Source of the DNA: Mycobacterium sp. NBC_00419
GTDB lineage: Bacteria; Actinomycetota; Actinomycetes; Mycobacteriales; Mycobacteriaceae
DNA length: 64,000 nucleotides
Reading direction: 5' to 3'
NCBI RefSeq assembly: GCF_036023875.1
Contig: NZ_CP107931.1
Coordinates: 2,294,001 to 2,358,000, forward strand
Part shown: positions 49,797-59,581 of the stretch, one piece after another
How the letters are laid out: each line of letters begins with the position of its first letter
How positions within the stretch are numbered: the stretch's first letter is position 1
Position numbers and translations under genes: made by a program
Notes under the pieces: model-generated
What the model was told of the DNA's origin: nothing
The model's input: the letters and a program-made list of their open reading frames with translations, nothing else
The model's database searches: none

Positions 49797-50375
49797 TCAC
49801 AGTATTCCCGTCGAGAACACGTCACCGGCCAGGCCGGCCACCACAGGCACGATGCCCAGGCAGATGAATGCGGGCAGGAAGCACAGACCCAGCGGGCCGG
49901 CGATCAGCACCGAAGCCCGTTCGGCAGCGGCCGCAGCGGCATGGGTGGCGTCCTGGCGGGACTGCTCAGCCAGTTCTGCGACCCCCTGGGCCAGTGCACT
50001 GCCGGAGGCCGCCGACCGCCGGGCAAGTCGCGCCAACGAGTCACCCACACCGTCAGACGCACCCTTCGGGATCGACCACGCCACATCGGCCCCCGCGCCG
50101 AGTGCGAGAAGGTCGGCGGCACGGCGCAGGACCGCGGCGAGTTGAGGAGGCGCCGACGGTGCGGTGGCCACGGCAGCGGCAGGAACCGACATGCCCGCCG
50201 CGAGGCACACCGCCAGTACGTCCAGCGCCGAGGCGGCAGCGAGCGGATCACGGCCCCGGTCGCGACGCCGGAGGCGCCTGCGGCGTTCGACGGGCAATCC
50301 TGCGCGGTGCCGGACCAGCAGCGGGCCCGCTCCGGTCAGCAGTGCCGCTGCCAGAAGCATTGCCGCGGTGATCAT
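49797..50375 (-). CDS. TadC-like membrane protein (Rv3657c type)
   Basis: The 192-residue protein starts at ATG 50375 (overlap ATGA with TadB). It has a hydrophobic helix at its N-terminus (ITAAMLLAAALLTGAGP), a type II secretion system F-like helical core (about residues 50-155) and C-terminal hydrophobic helices (LIAGPLGLCFLPAFICLGIVPVV). It is short for TadC (usually ~280-320), as in other mycobacteria. It forms the inner-membrane platform with TadB. Confidence 0.82.
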   Translation of the reverse strand: MITAAMLLAAALLTGAGPLLVRHRAGLPVERRRRLRRRDRGRDPLAAASALDVLAVCLAAGMSVPAAAVATAPSAPPQLAAVLRRAADLLALGAGADVAWSIPKGASDGVGDSLARLARRSAASGSALAQGVAELAEQSRQDATHAAAAAAERASVLIAGPLGLCFLPAFICLGIVPVVAGLAGDVFSTGIL

Positions 50376-51145
50376 GTCAGCGTCCGTTCGGTGATGCGAT
50401 CTGCCCACAACAGACCGAGGCAGATCAGCACGACGCCGGCTACCAGGAGCAGGCCGCCGACCCCACCGCCGGCCAGGAAGGCGATGGGCTGCGCCCCGAT
50501 CAGCTGACCCAGCAGCATGCCGAGGACCGGTAGCCCGGCAAGGATGACTGCGGTGGCGCGGGCTCCGGCCAATCCCGCCTCGACGCGCGCGGTGAACCGC
50601 TGCCGCTCGACGATGTCGCGTTGGGCCGCCCGCATCAGCGCTGACATCGCCAGCCCGTGCTCGGCAGCGAGCTGCCAGCACACCGCGAGCCGGCCCCACT
50701 GCTCGGCGACCGTTGACTGCGCCGCCACCGCGCGCATCCCGCCGGCGACGTCAGCGCCCAGGCCCGCCCGGGCCGCGACCGCGCGCAGCGATCCACCGAT
50801 CGCACCGTCGCACTCGGACGCCGCGACGGCGAGGGCGCGCACCGGATGCGCGCCGACACGCAGTTCGCCGACGAGGACCTCCAGGGCCGCGGCCAGCGCC
50901 TGCCCGTCATGGTGGCGTTGCCGTGCCCGGAGCAGCCGCCGCCGACGTGCGACCACCGTTGCCGCCAGGATGGCGGTGGCCAGCACCACCGCGGGCGGCA
51001 GCAGGAGCACCGCGACGCCGACGAGGGCGGCGAGCAACGGGAGTTTCACGGCCACGCGCGCACTCGACAGGCCGATCCGACTGCGCGCCGGTGCGGGTGC
51101 AGTCACCAGTGCCGCCGCCAAGAGCATGGCCGCGGCGGCGCTCAC
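50372..51145 (-). CDS. TadB-like membrane protein (Rv3658c type)
   Basis: The 257-residue protein starts at GTG 51145, overlapping the TadA stop as GTGA. Two N-terminal helices (about residues 1-16 and 30-62), a T2SSF-like cytoplasmic helical domain (LAAALEVLVGELRVGAHPVRALAVAA) and two C-terminal helices (about 200-250) give the TadB layout. It is a platform protein that works with the TadA ATPase. Confidence 0.85.
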   Translation of the reverse strand: MSAAAAMLLAAALVTAPAPARSRIGLSSARVAVKLPLLAALVGVAVLLLPPAVVLATAILAATVVARRRRLLRARQRHHDGQALAAALEVLVGELRVGAHPVRALAVAASECDGAIGGSLRAVAARAGLGADVAGGMRAVAAQSTVAEQWGRLAVCWQLAAEHGLAMSALMRAAQRDIVERQRFTARVEAGLAGARATAVILAGLPVLGMLLGQLIGAQPIAFLAGGGVGGLLLVAGVVLICLGLLWADRITERTLT

Positions 51146-52308
51146 CGCAACCCTCGATCGGCGATAGCCTGGTGTAATTCGTCTGCTCCGCAACCGAATC
51201 CGCGGTCTATGTGCCATGCCGACCGCACGTGGACCCGGCCGTCCTCGGCGCGCTGCAATACCGCGATCTCGCTGAGCCTGCGTGTGCCGTCACGGCCTCG
51301 GCTGACATGCATCACCACCTGAACGGCTGCGGCGAGCTGGCTGTGCAGCGCGGCACGGTCGAGGCCGCCGAGGGCGGCCAGTGCCTCGAGCCGGGCAGGC
51401 ACCTCGGCGGGACTGTTGGCATGAACTGTTCCTGCCCCGCCGTCGTGGCCGGTGTTGAGGGCGGCGAGCAGGTCGACTACCTCGGCCCCGCGCACCTCGC
51501 CGACGACGATGCGATCCGGCCGCATTCGCAAGGCCTGGCGCACGAGTTGTCGCAGAGTGATTTCGCCGATGCCCTCGACGTTGGCGCCGCGGGCCACCAG
51601 GCGCACCAGATGAGGGTGGCGCGGGGCCAGTTCGGGTGCGTCCTCGACGCACACGATCCGTTCGTTGCCGCTGACCGCACCCAGCGCAGCAGCCAACAGG
51701 GTTGTCTTTCCGGCGCCGGTGCCGCCCGACACCAGGAACGCCAGCCGCGCACTGATGATGCCGGCGAGCAGCCGGCCGGCCTGCTCGTCGATCGCGCCGG
51801 ATGCAGTCAGTGCCGCCAGGTCTTGGGTAGCCGGGCGGAGCACGCGCAGCGACACGCACGTGCCGGCCACCGCCACCGGCGGCAGCACGGCATGCAAACG
51901 CACCGTGTACTGGCCGGTGCCCAGCCCTGTCAGTTGACCGTCCACCCAGGGTTGGGCGTCGTCGAGACGACGGCCGGCGGCCACCGCAAGACGCTGGGCC
52001 AGCCGGCGGACAGCAGGCTCGTCGGCGAAACGCACGGCGCTGCGGCGCAATCCGGCTCCGTCGTCGACCCACACCTCGTCGGGCGCGGTGACCAGGACGT
52101 CGGTGGTGCCGGGCGCCCGCAGCAACGGCTCCAGGACACCGGCACCGGTCAGTTCGGTCTGCAGCACACGCAGATTGGTCAGCACTTCGGTGTCGCCGAG
52201 CACACCGCCGGATTCGGCTCGGATCGCGGCGGCGACCGTCGCCGGGCGCAGGGTGGCCGACTCGGCGGCCAACCGCTCGCGGACCCGCTCGATCAGCGAG
52301 GCGCTCAT
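51142..52308 (-). CDS. TadA secretion/pilus ATPase (Rv3659c type)
   Basis: The 388-residue protein is a GspE/VirB11-type ATPase: Walker A VSGGTGAGKTTLLA at about residues 203-216, Asp box IVCVEDAPELAP, Walker B MRPDRIVVGEVRGAEVVDLL and the His box GHDGGAGTVHANS. It should power assembly of the Flp/TadE fibres. ATG 52308 overlaps the ssd stop (ATGA). It is cytoplasmic at the membrane. Confidence 0.92.
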   Translation of the reverse strand: MSASLIERVRERLAAESATLRPATVAAAIRAESGGVLGDTEVLTNLRVLQTELTGAGVLEPLLRAPGTTDVLVTAPDEVWVDDGAGLRRSAVRFADEPAVRRLAQRLAVAAGRRLDDAQPWVDGQLTGLGTGQYTVRLHAVLPPVAVAGTCVSLRVLRPATQDLAALTASGAIDEQAGRLLAGIISARLAFLVSGGTGAGKTTLLAAALGAVSGNERIVCVEDAPELAPRHPHLVRLVARGANVEGIGEITLRQLVRQALRMRPDRIVVGEVRGAEVVDLLAALNTGHDGGAGTVHANSPAEVPARLEALAALGGLDRAALHSQLAAAVQVVMHVSRGRDGTRRLSEIAVLQRAEDGRVHVRSAWHIDRGFGCGADELHQAIADRGLR

Positions 52309-53372
52309 GCCGCCCGCACTCCCGGACCGCGGCGCAATGCCTCGAGCACGTGGCGAGCGGCGGCGGCAAGCGGTGAACGCCGGCCCAGCCGGAGCCCACC
52401 GTTCTCGAGACGCTCGGCCAGCATCGGCTCGGGACGCATCGCTGCCAGCAGCGGTAGCCGGGTGACCTCGGCGACCTCGGCGGCCCGCAAGCCACCCGGG
52501 GACGGACCCCGGACCACCAGGCCGACATTCGGATTGGCCGCGCGCAGTATCGCCGCCCGCGCCGACATCGCGGCAACACCGCGCACATCGCAGGTGGTGA
52601 CCGCTAGCACGAGGTCGGCGCATTCCATGGCCGAGGTGGCCGCCGGGGTCGTCCGGCGCGGAACGTCGCAGACCACGGTGACTCCGCCGCGCCGGCCGGC
52701 GTCGAGTACCGCTTCGACCGGTCCGGCATCCATGTCGTGGCCCGACCGGTTCCCGGACAGCAGGGTGACACCCCGCTGGGTGGGCAGCGCGTCGCGCACC
52801 GCCGCCCAACTCAACCGACCGCTCTGCAGGCTCAGATCGGGCCAGCGCAGTCCGGTGGCGGACTCAGCCCCCAGCAGCAGATCGATACCGCCGCTCCATG
52901 GATCGAGGTCTACCAGCAGCGCCTCGGCGGCGACGAGGGCAAGGGTGGCAGCGAAGATCGAAGCACCGGCCCCGCCCCGGCCGCCGGTCACCGCGATCAA
53001 CCGGCCGCCCGCAGGGTTCTCCTGCTCGGCCTCCGCAGCTTCGGAGAGGTGGCGCACCAGCTGGTCCTCCTGGGCGGGAAGTGCACACAGGTGCTGTGCC
53101 CCCACGCCCATGGCCGCCGTCCAGGTGGAGGGCAGCGGGTCGCCGGCGGCGACCAGGATGATCGCGGCGCGACGCGGCAGCCCCGCCCGCTCGCAGCGGC
53201 GCGCGGCGTCTTCGTCGAGTACGACAGCCCTCGCGGCCAGCCAGGTCTTGCGGGTGACCGAGGCCGACGGCTGCACGGCCCGCAAGCCCGCCGCGGCTGC
53301 GGCCCGGGCGCAGAGCTCGCGCATCTCGATGTCATCGAGCAGGGTCAGCACCACATCGGAGTTGGACGTCAC
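52305..53372 (-). CDS. ssd: Ssd/CpaE-like MinD-family protein (Rv3660c type)
   Basis: The 355-residue protein has an N-terminal receiver-like domain (about residues 1-115) and a MinD/ParA-like domain (about 125-330), the CpaE layout that starts Tad operons. The M. tuberculosis homologue Ssd affects septum formation. The deviant Walker A reads GGRGGAGAS (130-138), lacking both the signature Lys and the P-loop Lys, so ATP use is doubtful. LLVDLDPWSGGIDLLLG matches the switch region. The start is GTG 53372. It is the first gene of the Tad block. Confidence 0.85.
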   Translation of the reverse strand: MTSNSDVVLTLLDDIEMRELCARAAAAAGLRAVQPSASVTRKTWLAARAVVLDEDAARRCERAGLPRRAAIILVAAGDPLPSTWTAAMGVGAQHLCALPAQEDQLVRHLSEAAEAEQENPAGGRLIAVTGGRGGAGASIFAATLALVAAEALLVDLDPWSGGIDLLLGAESATGLRWPDLSLQSGRLSWAAVRDALPTQRGVTLLSGNRSGHDMDAGPVEAVLDAGRRGGVTVVCDVPRRTTPAATSAMECADLVLAVTTCDVRGVAAMSARAAILRAANPNVGLVVRGPSPGGLRAAEVAEVTRLPLLAAMRPEPMLAERLENGGLRLGRRSPLAAAARHVLEALRRGPGVRAA

Positions 53373-53430
53373 CAGACCACCATGTCGGCCCAGCGATCAC
53401 TGTGACAGCAGCGCAAGACCGAACTGTGGA

Positions 53431-54159
53431 TCAATCCGGGAGTGGGGATGACGGGGCAGGCCCGTCCAACGGGAAGCCGATCACCAGCGCGCCCGGGATG
53501 TGCGGGTGCCGCCAGATCTGGATGTGGATGCGCCGCAGCAGGTCGCGGTCGAGATCACGCACAACCCAGATGCGGGCGGACGGATCGAACGGAATGACTT
53601 GCTGCTCCCAGCGCTGTCGGAAGTCCGGATTCTCGAGATTGCGCCGCAGCGTGTAGGCCAACATCGGATCGTGGCTATCCTGCGCCATGCGCAAACGCCC
53701 CGCCGACACCCACCAGTCGGCGACTTCTTCCCAGTTGTGGATGATCTGCCGGGCCACGGGGTTGTTGAAGTGCCAGTTCGCGATGTCCTGGTGACGTTCG
53801 GACTCCTTGAAGAGGCGGCGCCACTCTGCATTCCAGTAGCAGCTGCCTTCGGGCGAGATCCATGAAGCGGGCTCCGACAGCCGCTCGACGTACTCGCCCA
53901 ACGGCTGGCTGCCGAAGCCGGCCGCCGGCGGCGGCTGCAGTTCCGCGAGCATGAACAGGTACCGCATCTCCCACGGCGACAAATCGCATGCGGTCGAAAT
54001 GGCCTCCAGCGCAGCGGCGGTAGGGGTGGCTCGCTGACCGTTCTCGAGCCGGTACAACCAGGTCAGGCTGTGACTGATCGCATCGGCGAGCTCCGCGCCG
54101 GACAACCTGGCGCGCAGTCGCGCCGCTCTGACGAATTCCCCGAGACTCTTCGCGTCCAT
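53431..54159 (-). CDS. XRE-family regulator with MmyB-like ligand domain
   Basis: The 242-residue protein starts at ATG 54159. Its N-terminal helix-turn-helix (about residues 6-65: LGEFVRAARLRARLSGAELA, SLTWLYRLENGQRATPTAAAL) is followed by an MmyB-like ligand-binding domain: GSCYWNAEWRRLFKESE, DIANWHFNNPVARQIIHNWEEVADWWV, LRRNLENPDFRQRWEQ. Such regulators bind small ligands such as fatty acids. Frame upstream of 54159 is read through the intergenic region and rejected. It is divergent from the HAD gene, 477 bp away. Confidence 0.85.
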   Translation of the reverse strand: MDAKSLGEFVRAARLRARLSGAELADAISHSLTWLYRLENGQRATPTAAALEAISTACDLSPWEMRYLFMLAELQPPPAAGFGSQPLGEYVERLSEPASWISPEGSCYWNAEWRRLFKESERHQDIANWHFNNPVARQIIHNWEEVADWWVSAGRLRMAQDSHDPMLAYTLRRNLENPDFRQRWEQQVIPFDPSARIWVVRDLDRDLLRRIHIQIWRHPHIPGALVIGFPLDGPAPSSPLPD

Positions 54160-54636
54160 CCCACACCCCAAAAACAAGCAATACGTCCAAATTGGACCGA
54201 CGCCAACACTAGACACGCCCACTGACACCCGGGAAGCTGGCAGGCCAGAGATAGCCGACCCGTGGGAGTTCTGCCTAGAAGACGAGCACGACGCCGAGTA
54301 CCTGAATGTGGTGAGAAGAGGCCGGCGCGAGACCGTGGCAACGTTTCGCGAGTTAGCCAGAAGGCTTCGGAAACTACCCCACAAAAGGGACGACCCCCGC
54401 CAGGGGGGGAGGAGGCGGAGGTCGTCGTGTATCAGCCCCGGGGGGTCGGGCTGATGCACACCCGGCATAAGCCGAGTAATGCTCACTATACACACGACGA
54501 TGTGGAGTCGCGCAAGTCTTCGGGGGGCGAAAAAACCAATGATTTTGCTGTGAAAATGCAGTTCGCGACAGGTGGCGTGAACTGCCATTTTCCGCCCCAC
54601 CCTGATATTGCCCAACGGCGCACCTATCCTGGGCCT
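54160..54636. other. Long divergent intergenic region
   Basis: These 477 bp are less GC-rich than the surrounding genes, especially 54460-54600. A hairpin ATCAGCCC/GGGCTGAT lies at 54431-54455, a TATACA hexamer near 54487, and TATCCT at 54625-54630 drives the HAD gene. No gene was found. It could contain an undescribed regulatory RNA, but nothing specific supports that. Confidence 0.4.
54625..54630 (+). promoter_or_regulatory. Predicted leaderless promoter (-10) of the HAD gene
   Basis: TATCCT lies 6 nt before GTG 54637, placing the expected transcription start on the start codon, with no Shine-Dalgarno sequence. Confidence 0.5.
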
Positions 54637-55494
54637 GTGACCGACGCTCCGCGGGCCGCCACCCAGCTAACACCCGCACAGCGCAGCACCAGGCCGGGCA
54701 TCGCACCCCGCACCGCGGCGTTCTTCGATCTCGACAAGACCGTGATTGCCAAGTCAAGCACGCTCGCTTTCAGCAAACCCTTCTTCAATCAAGGACTGCT
54801 CAACCGGCGTGCCGTCCTCACATCCAGCTACGCCCAGTTTCTGTTCCTGATGTCGGGTGCCGACCACGACCAGATGGACCGGATGCGCTCCTATGTGACC
54901 AGCATGTGCGCCGGCTGGGACGTCGAGCAGGTGAAGGCGATCGTCAACGAGACGCTGCACGACATCGTCGACCCGCTGGTTTTCGCCGAGGCAGCCGAGC
55001 TGATCGCCGACCATCGGCACTGCGGGCGCGACGTCGTGATCGTGTCAGCCTCCGGTGAGGAGATCGTCGCCCCGATCGCCCGCGCCCTTGGGGCCACCCA
55101 CGCGATGGCCACCCGGATGGTGGTGCAGGACGGCAAGTACACCGGCGAGGTCGCGTTCTACTGCTACGGCGACGCCAAGGCCGCTGCGATCCGCGAACTG
55201 GCCGCCCTGGAGGGCTACCCCCTGGAGCACTGCTACGCGTACTCCGACTCGTCCACCGACCTGCCCATGCTCGACGAGGTGGGCCACCCGCATGCGGTGA
55301 ACCCCGATCGCGCGCTGCGCAAGGAGGCCGCGGCCCGGGACTGGCCGGTGCTCACGTTCTCCCGGCCGGTGCCCTTGCGGGACCGGATCTCGGCGCCGTC
55401 GGGTGCGGCCGTCGCCACGTCGGCGGCTCTGGGGATCAGCGCGCTGGCCGCCGGCGCCCTCACGTACTCGGTGTTACGGCGCTTGACGTTCTAG
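54637..55494 (+). CDS. HAD-IB family phosphatase, SerB-like (Rv3661 type)
   Basis: The 285-residue HAD hydrolase has motif I AAFFDLDKTVI (DxDxT with the second Asp as D-L-D), motif II near VIVSASGEEI, a Lys in GDAKAAAIREL, and motif IV YSDSSTDLPML. Its cap is of the IB (SerB-like) type. A C-terminal membrane-like helix (AAVATSAALGISALAAGALTYSVL) suggests membrane anchoring. The substrate may be a phosphoserine, lysophospholipid or phosphatidate-like ester; this cannot be told from the sequence. It corresponds to Rv3661. Start GTG 54637 matches the leaderless promoter. Confidence 0.88.
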   Translation: MTDAPRAATQLTPAQRSTRPGIAPRTAAFFDLDKTVIAKSSTLAFSKPFFNQGLLNRRAVLTSSYAQFLFLMSGADHDQMDRMRSYVTSMCAGWDVEQVKAIVNETLHDIVDPLVFAEAAELIADHRHCGRDVVIVSASGEEIVAPIARALGATHAMATRMVVQDGKYTGEVAFYCYGDAKAAAIRELAALEGYPLEHCYAYSDSSTDLPMLDEVGHPHAVNPDRALRKEAAARDWPVLTFSRPVPLRDRISAPSGAAVATSAALGISALAAGALTYSVLRRLTF

Positions 55495-55520
55495 CGTCCA
55501 AACCGTTGCCTGCGAAGTGC

Positions 55521-55549
55521 TTGATGTGACGGTCGTCACGGAGTACAAA
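55521..55549 (+). promoter_or_regulatory. Promoter of the Ms1-type RNA
   Basis: TTGATG (55521-55526) and TACAAA (55544-55549) are 17 bp apart, a near-consensus SigA layout. No start codon follows at a suitable place, so it should make the non-coding RNA beginning near 55556. Confidence 0.6.
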
Positions 55550-55555
55550 GGAAGC

Positions 55556-55850
55556 ACGGTCGCATGGAGAGGCCAAGGTAGCGCCGGAAGAGAAGGCACT
55601 ATCTCCCGAACCAAGCGGCCCAGCACGGTACCCGGCACCCACGCGGAGCATGCCGCGATAGGGCAGAAGTGTTGCGGGCCTGCGTAATTGCGAAAAGCGG
55701 ACGAACACGACGATCCTTTGGGTGGGATCGCTTACGTAGCGCAGCGCAAGACCGCCGAGGCCAACCCACGCAACCGACACCGCACGCTTGGTAACCGGGT
55801 AACCGTGCTAGCGGGCGGCGAGCCGAACTCTTCTCGGGTCGTCGCCCGCT
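55556..55850 (+). ncRNA. Ms1/MTS2823-type abundant RNA (6S-like, binds RNA polymerase core)
   Basis: The gap between the Rv3661 and Rv3662c homologues is exactly where M. tuberculosis MTS2823 and M. smegmatis Ms1 lie, on the plus strand. A SigA-like promoter precedes it, and a strong hairpin (GCGGGCGGCGAGCC 55811-55824 with GGGTCGTCGCCCGC 55836-55849) ends it. This gives ~295 nt, close to the known ~300 nt. There is no convincing ORF. Ms1 is known to bind the RNA polymerase core in stationary phase. The ends are estimated from the promoter and hairpin. Confidence 0.75.
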
Positions 55851-55863
55851 GTCGTGCGCCGGC

Positions 55864-56610
55864 CTACTTCGTAGCGGCCTCGGCGATCGACAATGCTTCT
55901 CGCGCACCGTCTTCCAGCGCCGCGCAGCTCATCAGCAGCCAGTCGGCCACACCCTCGTGGCTGCCGGAACTGAACGCGTGCGCCGCCGAACGGTAGTCCT
56001 CGGCGCGGCGCATCCAGTACACCTCGGGCACCCCGAGACCGTGTGGGTCGAGCCCGGTGGCGATGGTGACCAGCCGCGACACCGCGCGGGCGATGACGCC
56101 GTCAGCACTGCCGAACGGGGCCAGCGCCAACAGCTCGCCGTGGACCACGGCCGCGAGTACCGGCGCCGGGGCGCCGCTGGCTCCGGTGACCAGTCGCGTG
56201 ACGAGGTCGAGGCGGGCGGCCACCTCGGGGTCCTGTCGTGGCCTGCCGAGGCGGTCGGAGTCGGTCAGGTCTGCGGCGGCCAGCGCGTGCAGGCGTGCCA
56301 GCGCCTGCAACGGTGCGCGCTGCCACACCCCGACCAGTGTGGTGGTCCCGCCCTCCAGTGCCTGACCGACCCGCAGGGCACCGGCCAGCACCGGATCGTT
56401 GGGCTCGACGCCGGAGCCGTCCAACTGCACGGCGCCACCGTCGAGAGCCGACGAGGAGCGCGCGCCGCGGATCGCCGATTCGGCGGCCGTCACCGGCCAG
56501 TTCCGCAGATTCGTGCGATGCCGATGGGCTTTGGCCAGCGCCTCGCGGGCGGCCTCGGCGGCGTCGGCCACCCCCGGCAGGTCGAGCAGTGGCGCAAGCA
56601 GGTCAGTCAC
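55864..56610 (-). CDS. Conserved actinobacterial protein (Rv3662c type)
   Basis: The 248-residue helical protein matches Rv3662c by place and length. It is Ala/Leu-rich, with the repeated pattern AARLDLVTRLVTG, LAAVVHGELLALAPFGSADGVIARAVSRLV. This part resembles, by eye, the core of Fic-like or related helical folds, but the HPFx(D/E)GN motif of Fic is not present, so no function is assigned. The start is GTG 56610; an in-frame extension upstream overlaps the acs promoter. It ends right beside the Ms1 terminator. Confidence 0.72.
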   Translation of the reverse strand: MTDLLAPLLDLPGVADAAEAAREALAKAHRHRTNLRNWPVTAAESAIRGARSSSALDGGAVQLDGSGVEPNDPVLAGALRVGQALEGGTTTLVGVWQRAPLQALARLHALAAADLTDSDRLGRPRQDPEVAARLDLVTRLVTGASGAPAPVLAAVVHGELLALAPFGSADGVIARAVSRLVTIATGLDPHGLGVPEVYWMRRAEDYRSAAHAFSSGSHEGVADWLLMSCAALEDGAREALSIAEAATK

Positions 56611-56618
56611 GTTCTGCC

Positions 56619-56624
56619 ACGCTA
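56619..56624 (-). promoter_or_regulatory. Predicted -10 of the Rv3662c-type gene
   Basis: On the minus strand TAGCGT ends 8 nt before GTG 56610, suggesting a leaderless or very short leader. Confidence 0.35.
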
Positions 56625-56736
56625 TCGGCGACACGGACGCAGGCGTGCGCTGGGTCGTGATTCGACCGTTCGCCGCGTGGCACACACCGCCCGCCGACGA
56701 ATGTGACTCCCCAACGCCGATGCAACGGTGAGTGAC

Positions 56737-56742
56737 TACGCT
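56737..56742 (+). promoter_or_regulatory. Predicted leaderless promoter (-10) of acs
   Basis: TACGCT lies 7 nt before ATG 56750. It lies inside the dyad GTGAG-N8-CTCAC (56729-56746), which could be an operator. Confidence 0.5.
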
Positions 56743-56749
56743 CACAACC

Positions 56750-58711
<1,962 letters not shown>

Positions 58712-59434
58712 TCAGGCGGCCGGTGCCGGCGCCATGTTCGGCGTCGGCACGAAGCCGGCACCTGGACGATCCTTGGCCGCGATGTCGCCGAGGACCGAGT
58801 TGATCGACATGGTGACCGCCGGGGTGTGCAGCGGGATGTACTTGATGACGCATGTCGGCAGCGCATCGCTGAACGCGCCGTGGATCATGCCGACGAGCTT
58901 GTTGTTGACCGTCACCGGTGCGCCGGAGTCACCGGGCTGACCGCACACCTGGTTGAGGATGGTGCCGGGGTCCTGGCCCGGCCCCCAGGTGACACCGCAG
59001 GAGTAGCCGGTGGTGCGACCGAGCTTGCAGGCCACCTGACCGAAATCGGGGTCGGGCCCGATGCCGTCGATCAGGAATCCGTTGTAGTTGGCCACCGGTG
59101 TGACCTTGGCGGGGTCGAATCGGATCACGGCGTAGTCGAGGCCGTCGTTGCCGGCGACCATGGTGCCGATCACCCCGCTGCCCTCGCTGGCTTCGGAGGT
59201 CACCTGTGCACCGGGTCCGCCGCAGTGCGCGGAGGTGAAGCCGATCAGGGCGCCGCTCTTGTCGTTACCGATCGCGGTCAATGTGCAGTAGGTGTCGCCG
59301 TTGACGACGATGCCCGCACCGCCACCGATCGGGACTTTGTCGTCGGCGCCTGCAGTGGACGCGGGGCTGACGAACAGTGCGCCGACGGCCAGGACCGCAG
59401 CCCCCGCCATCACCCGCTTGCGTGCGGTCGTCAC
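58712..59434 (-). CDS. Secreted S1-family serine protease-like protein (Rv3668c type)
   Basis: The 240-residue protein has a signal peptide (KRVMAGAAVLAVGALFVSPASTAGA, cleavage likely after GADD or nearby). The chymotrypsin-like fold keeps the triad: His in FTSAHCG, Asp in LDYAVIRFD, Ser in GQPGDSGAPV. Cysteines near the His and around CKLGRTTGYSCG suggest disulfides. It corresponds to Rv3668c. GTG 59434 with GGAGG 10 nt upstream is chosen; 59488 is an alternative. It abuts acs tail to tail. Confidence 0.85.
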   Translation of the reverse strand: MTTARKRVMAGAAVLAVGALFVSPASTAGADDKVPIGGGAGIVVNGDTYCTLTAIGNDKSGALIGFTSAHCGGPGAQVTSEASEGSGVIGTMVAGNDGLDYAVIRFDPAKVTPVANYNGFLIDGIGPDPDFGQVACKLGRTTGYSCGVTWGPGQDPGTILNQVCGQPGDSGAPVTVNNKLVGMIHGAFSDALPTCVIKYIPLHTPAVTMSINSVLGDIAAKDRPGAGFVPTPNMAPAPAA

Positions 59435-59581
59435 TGTTGGCAAACCTCCATCCACACCCACCCTGACTAGCGAGTCTACCCGTATCACTCCAGTAACTTG
59501 CGTAACAGCTCAGTGGGTATCCCGCCGCGGACCGGGCATGGCAACATGAACCGCGACGACCGCGACAGTTGGAGGACGACC

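Noticed and set aside
49797..50699. 300-residue version of the TadC-like protein
   Set aside because: The first ~108 residues are an out-of-frame shadow of the TadB gene; ATG 50375 overlaps the TadB stop as ATGA.
54262..54636. N-terminal extension of the HAD phosphatase
   Set aside because: The extension reads through intergenic DNA; GTG 54637 coincides with the predicted leaderless start.
56729..56746. CRP (cAMP receptor protein) site in the acs promoter
   Set aside because: The dyad GTGAG-N8-CTCAC does not have the TGTGA-N6-TCACA spacing.
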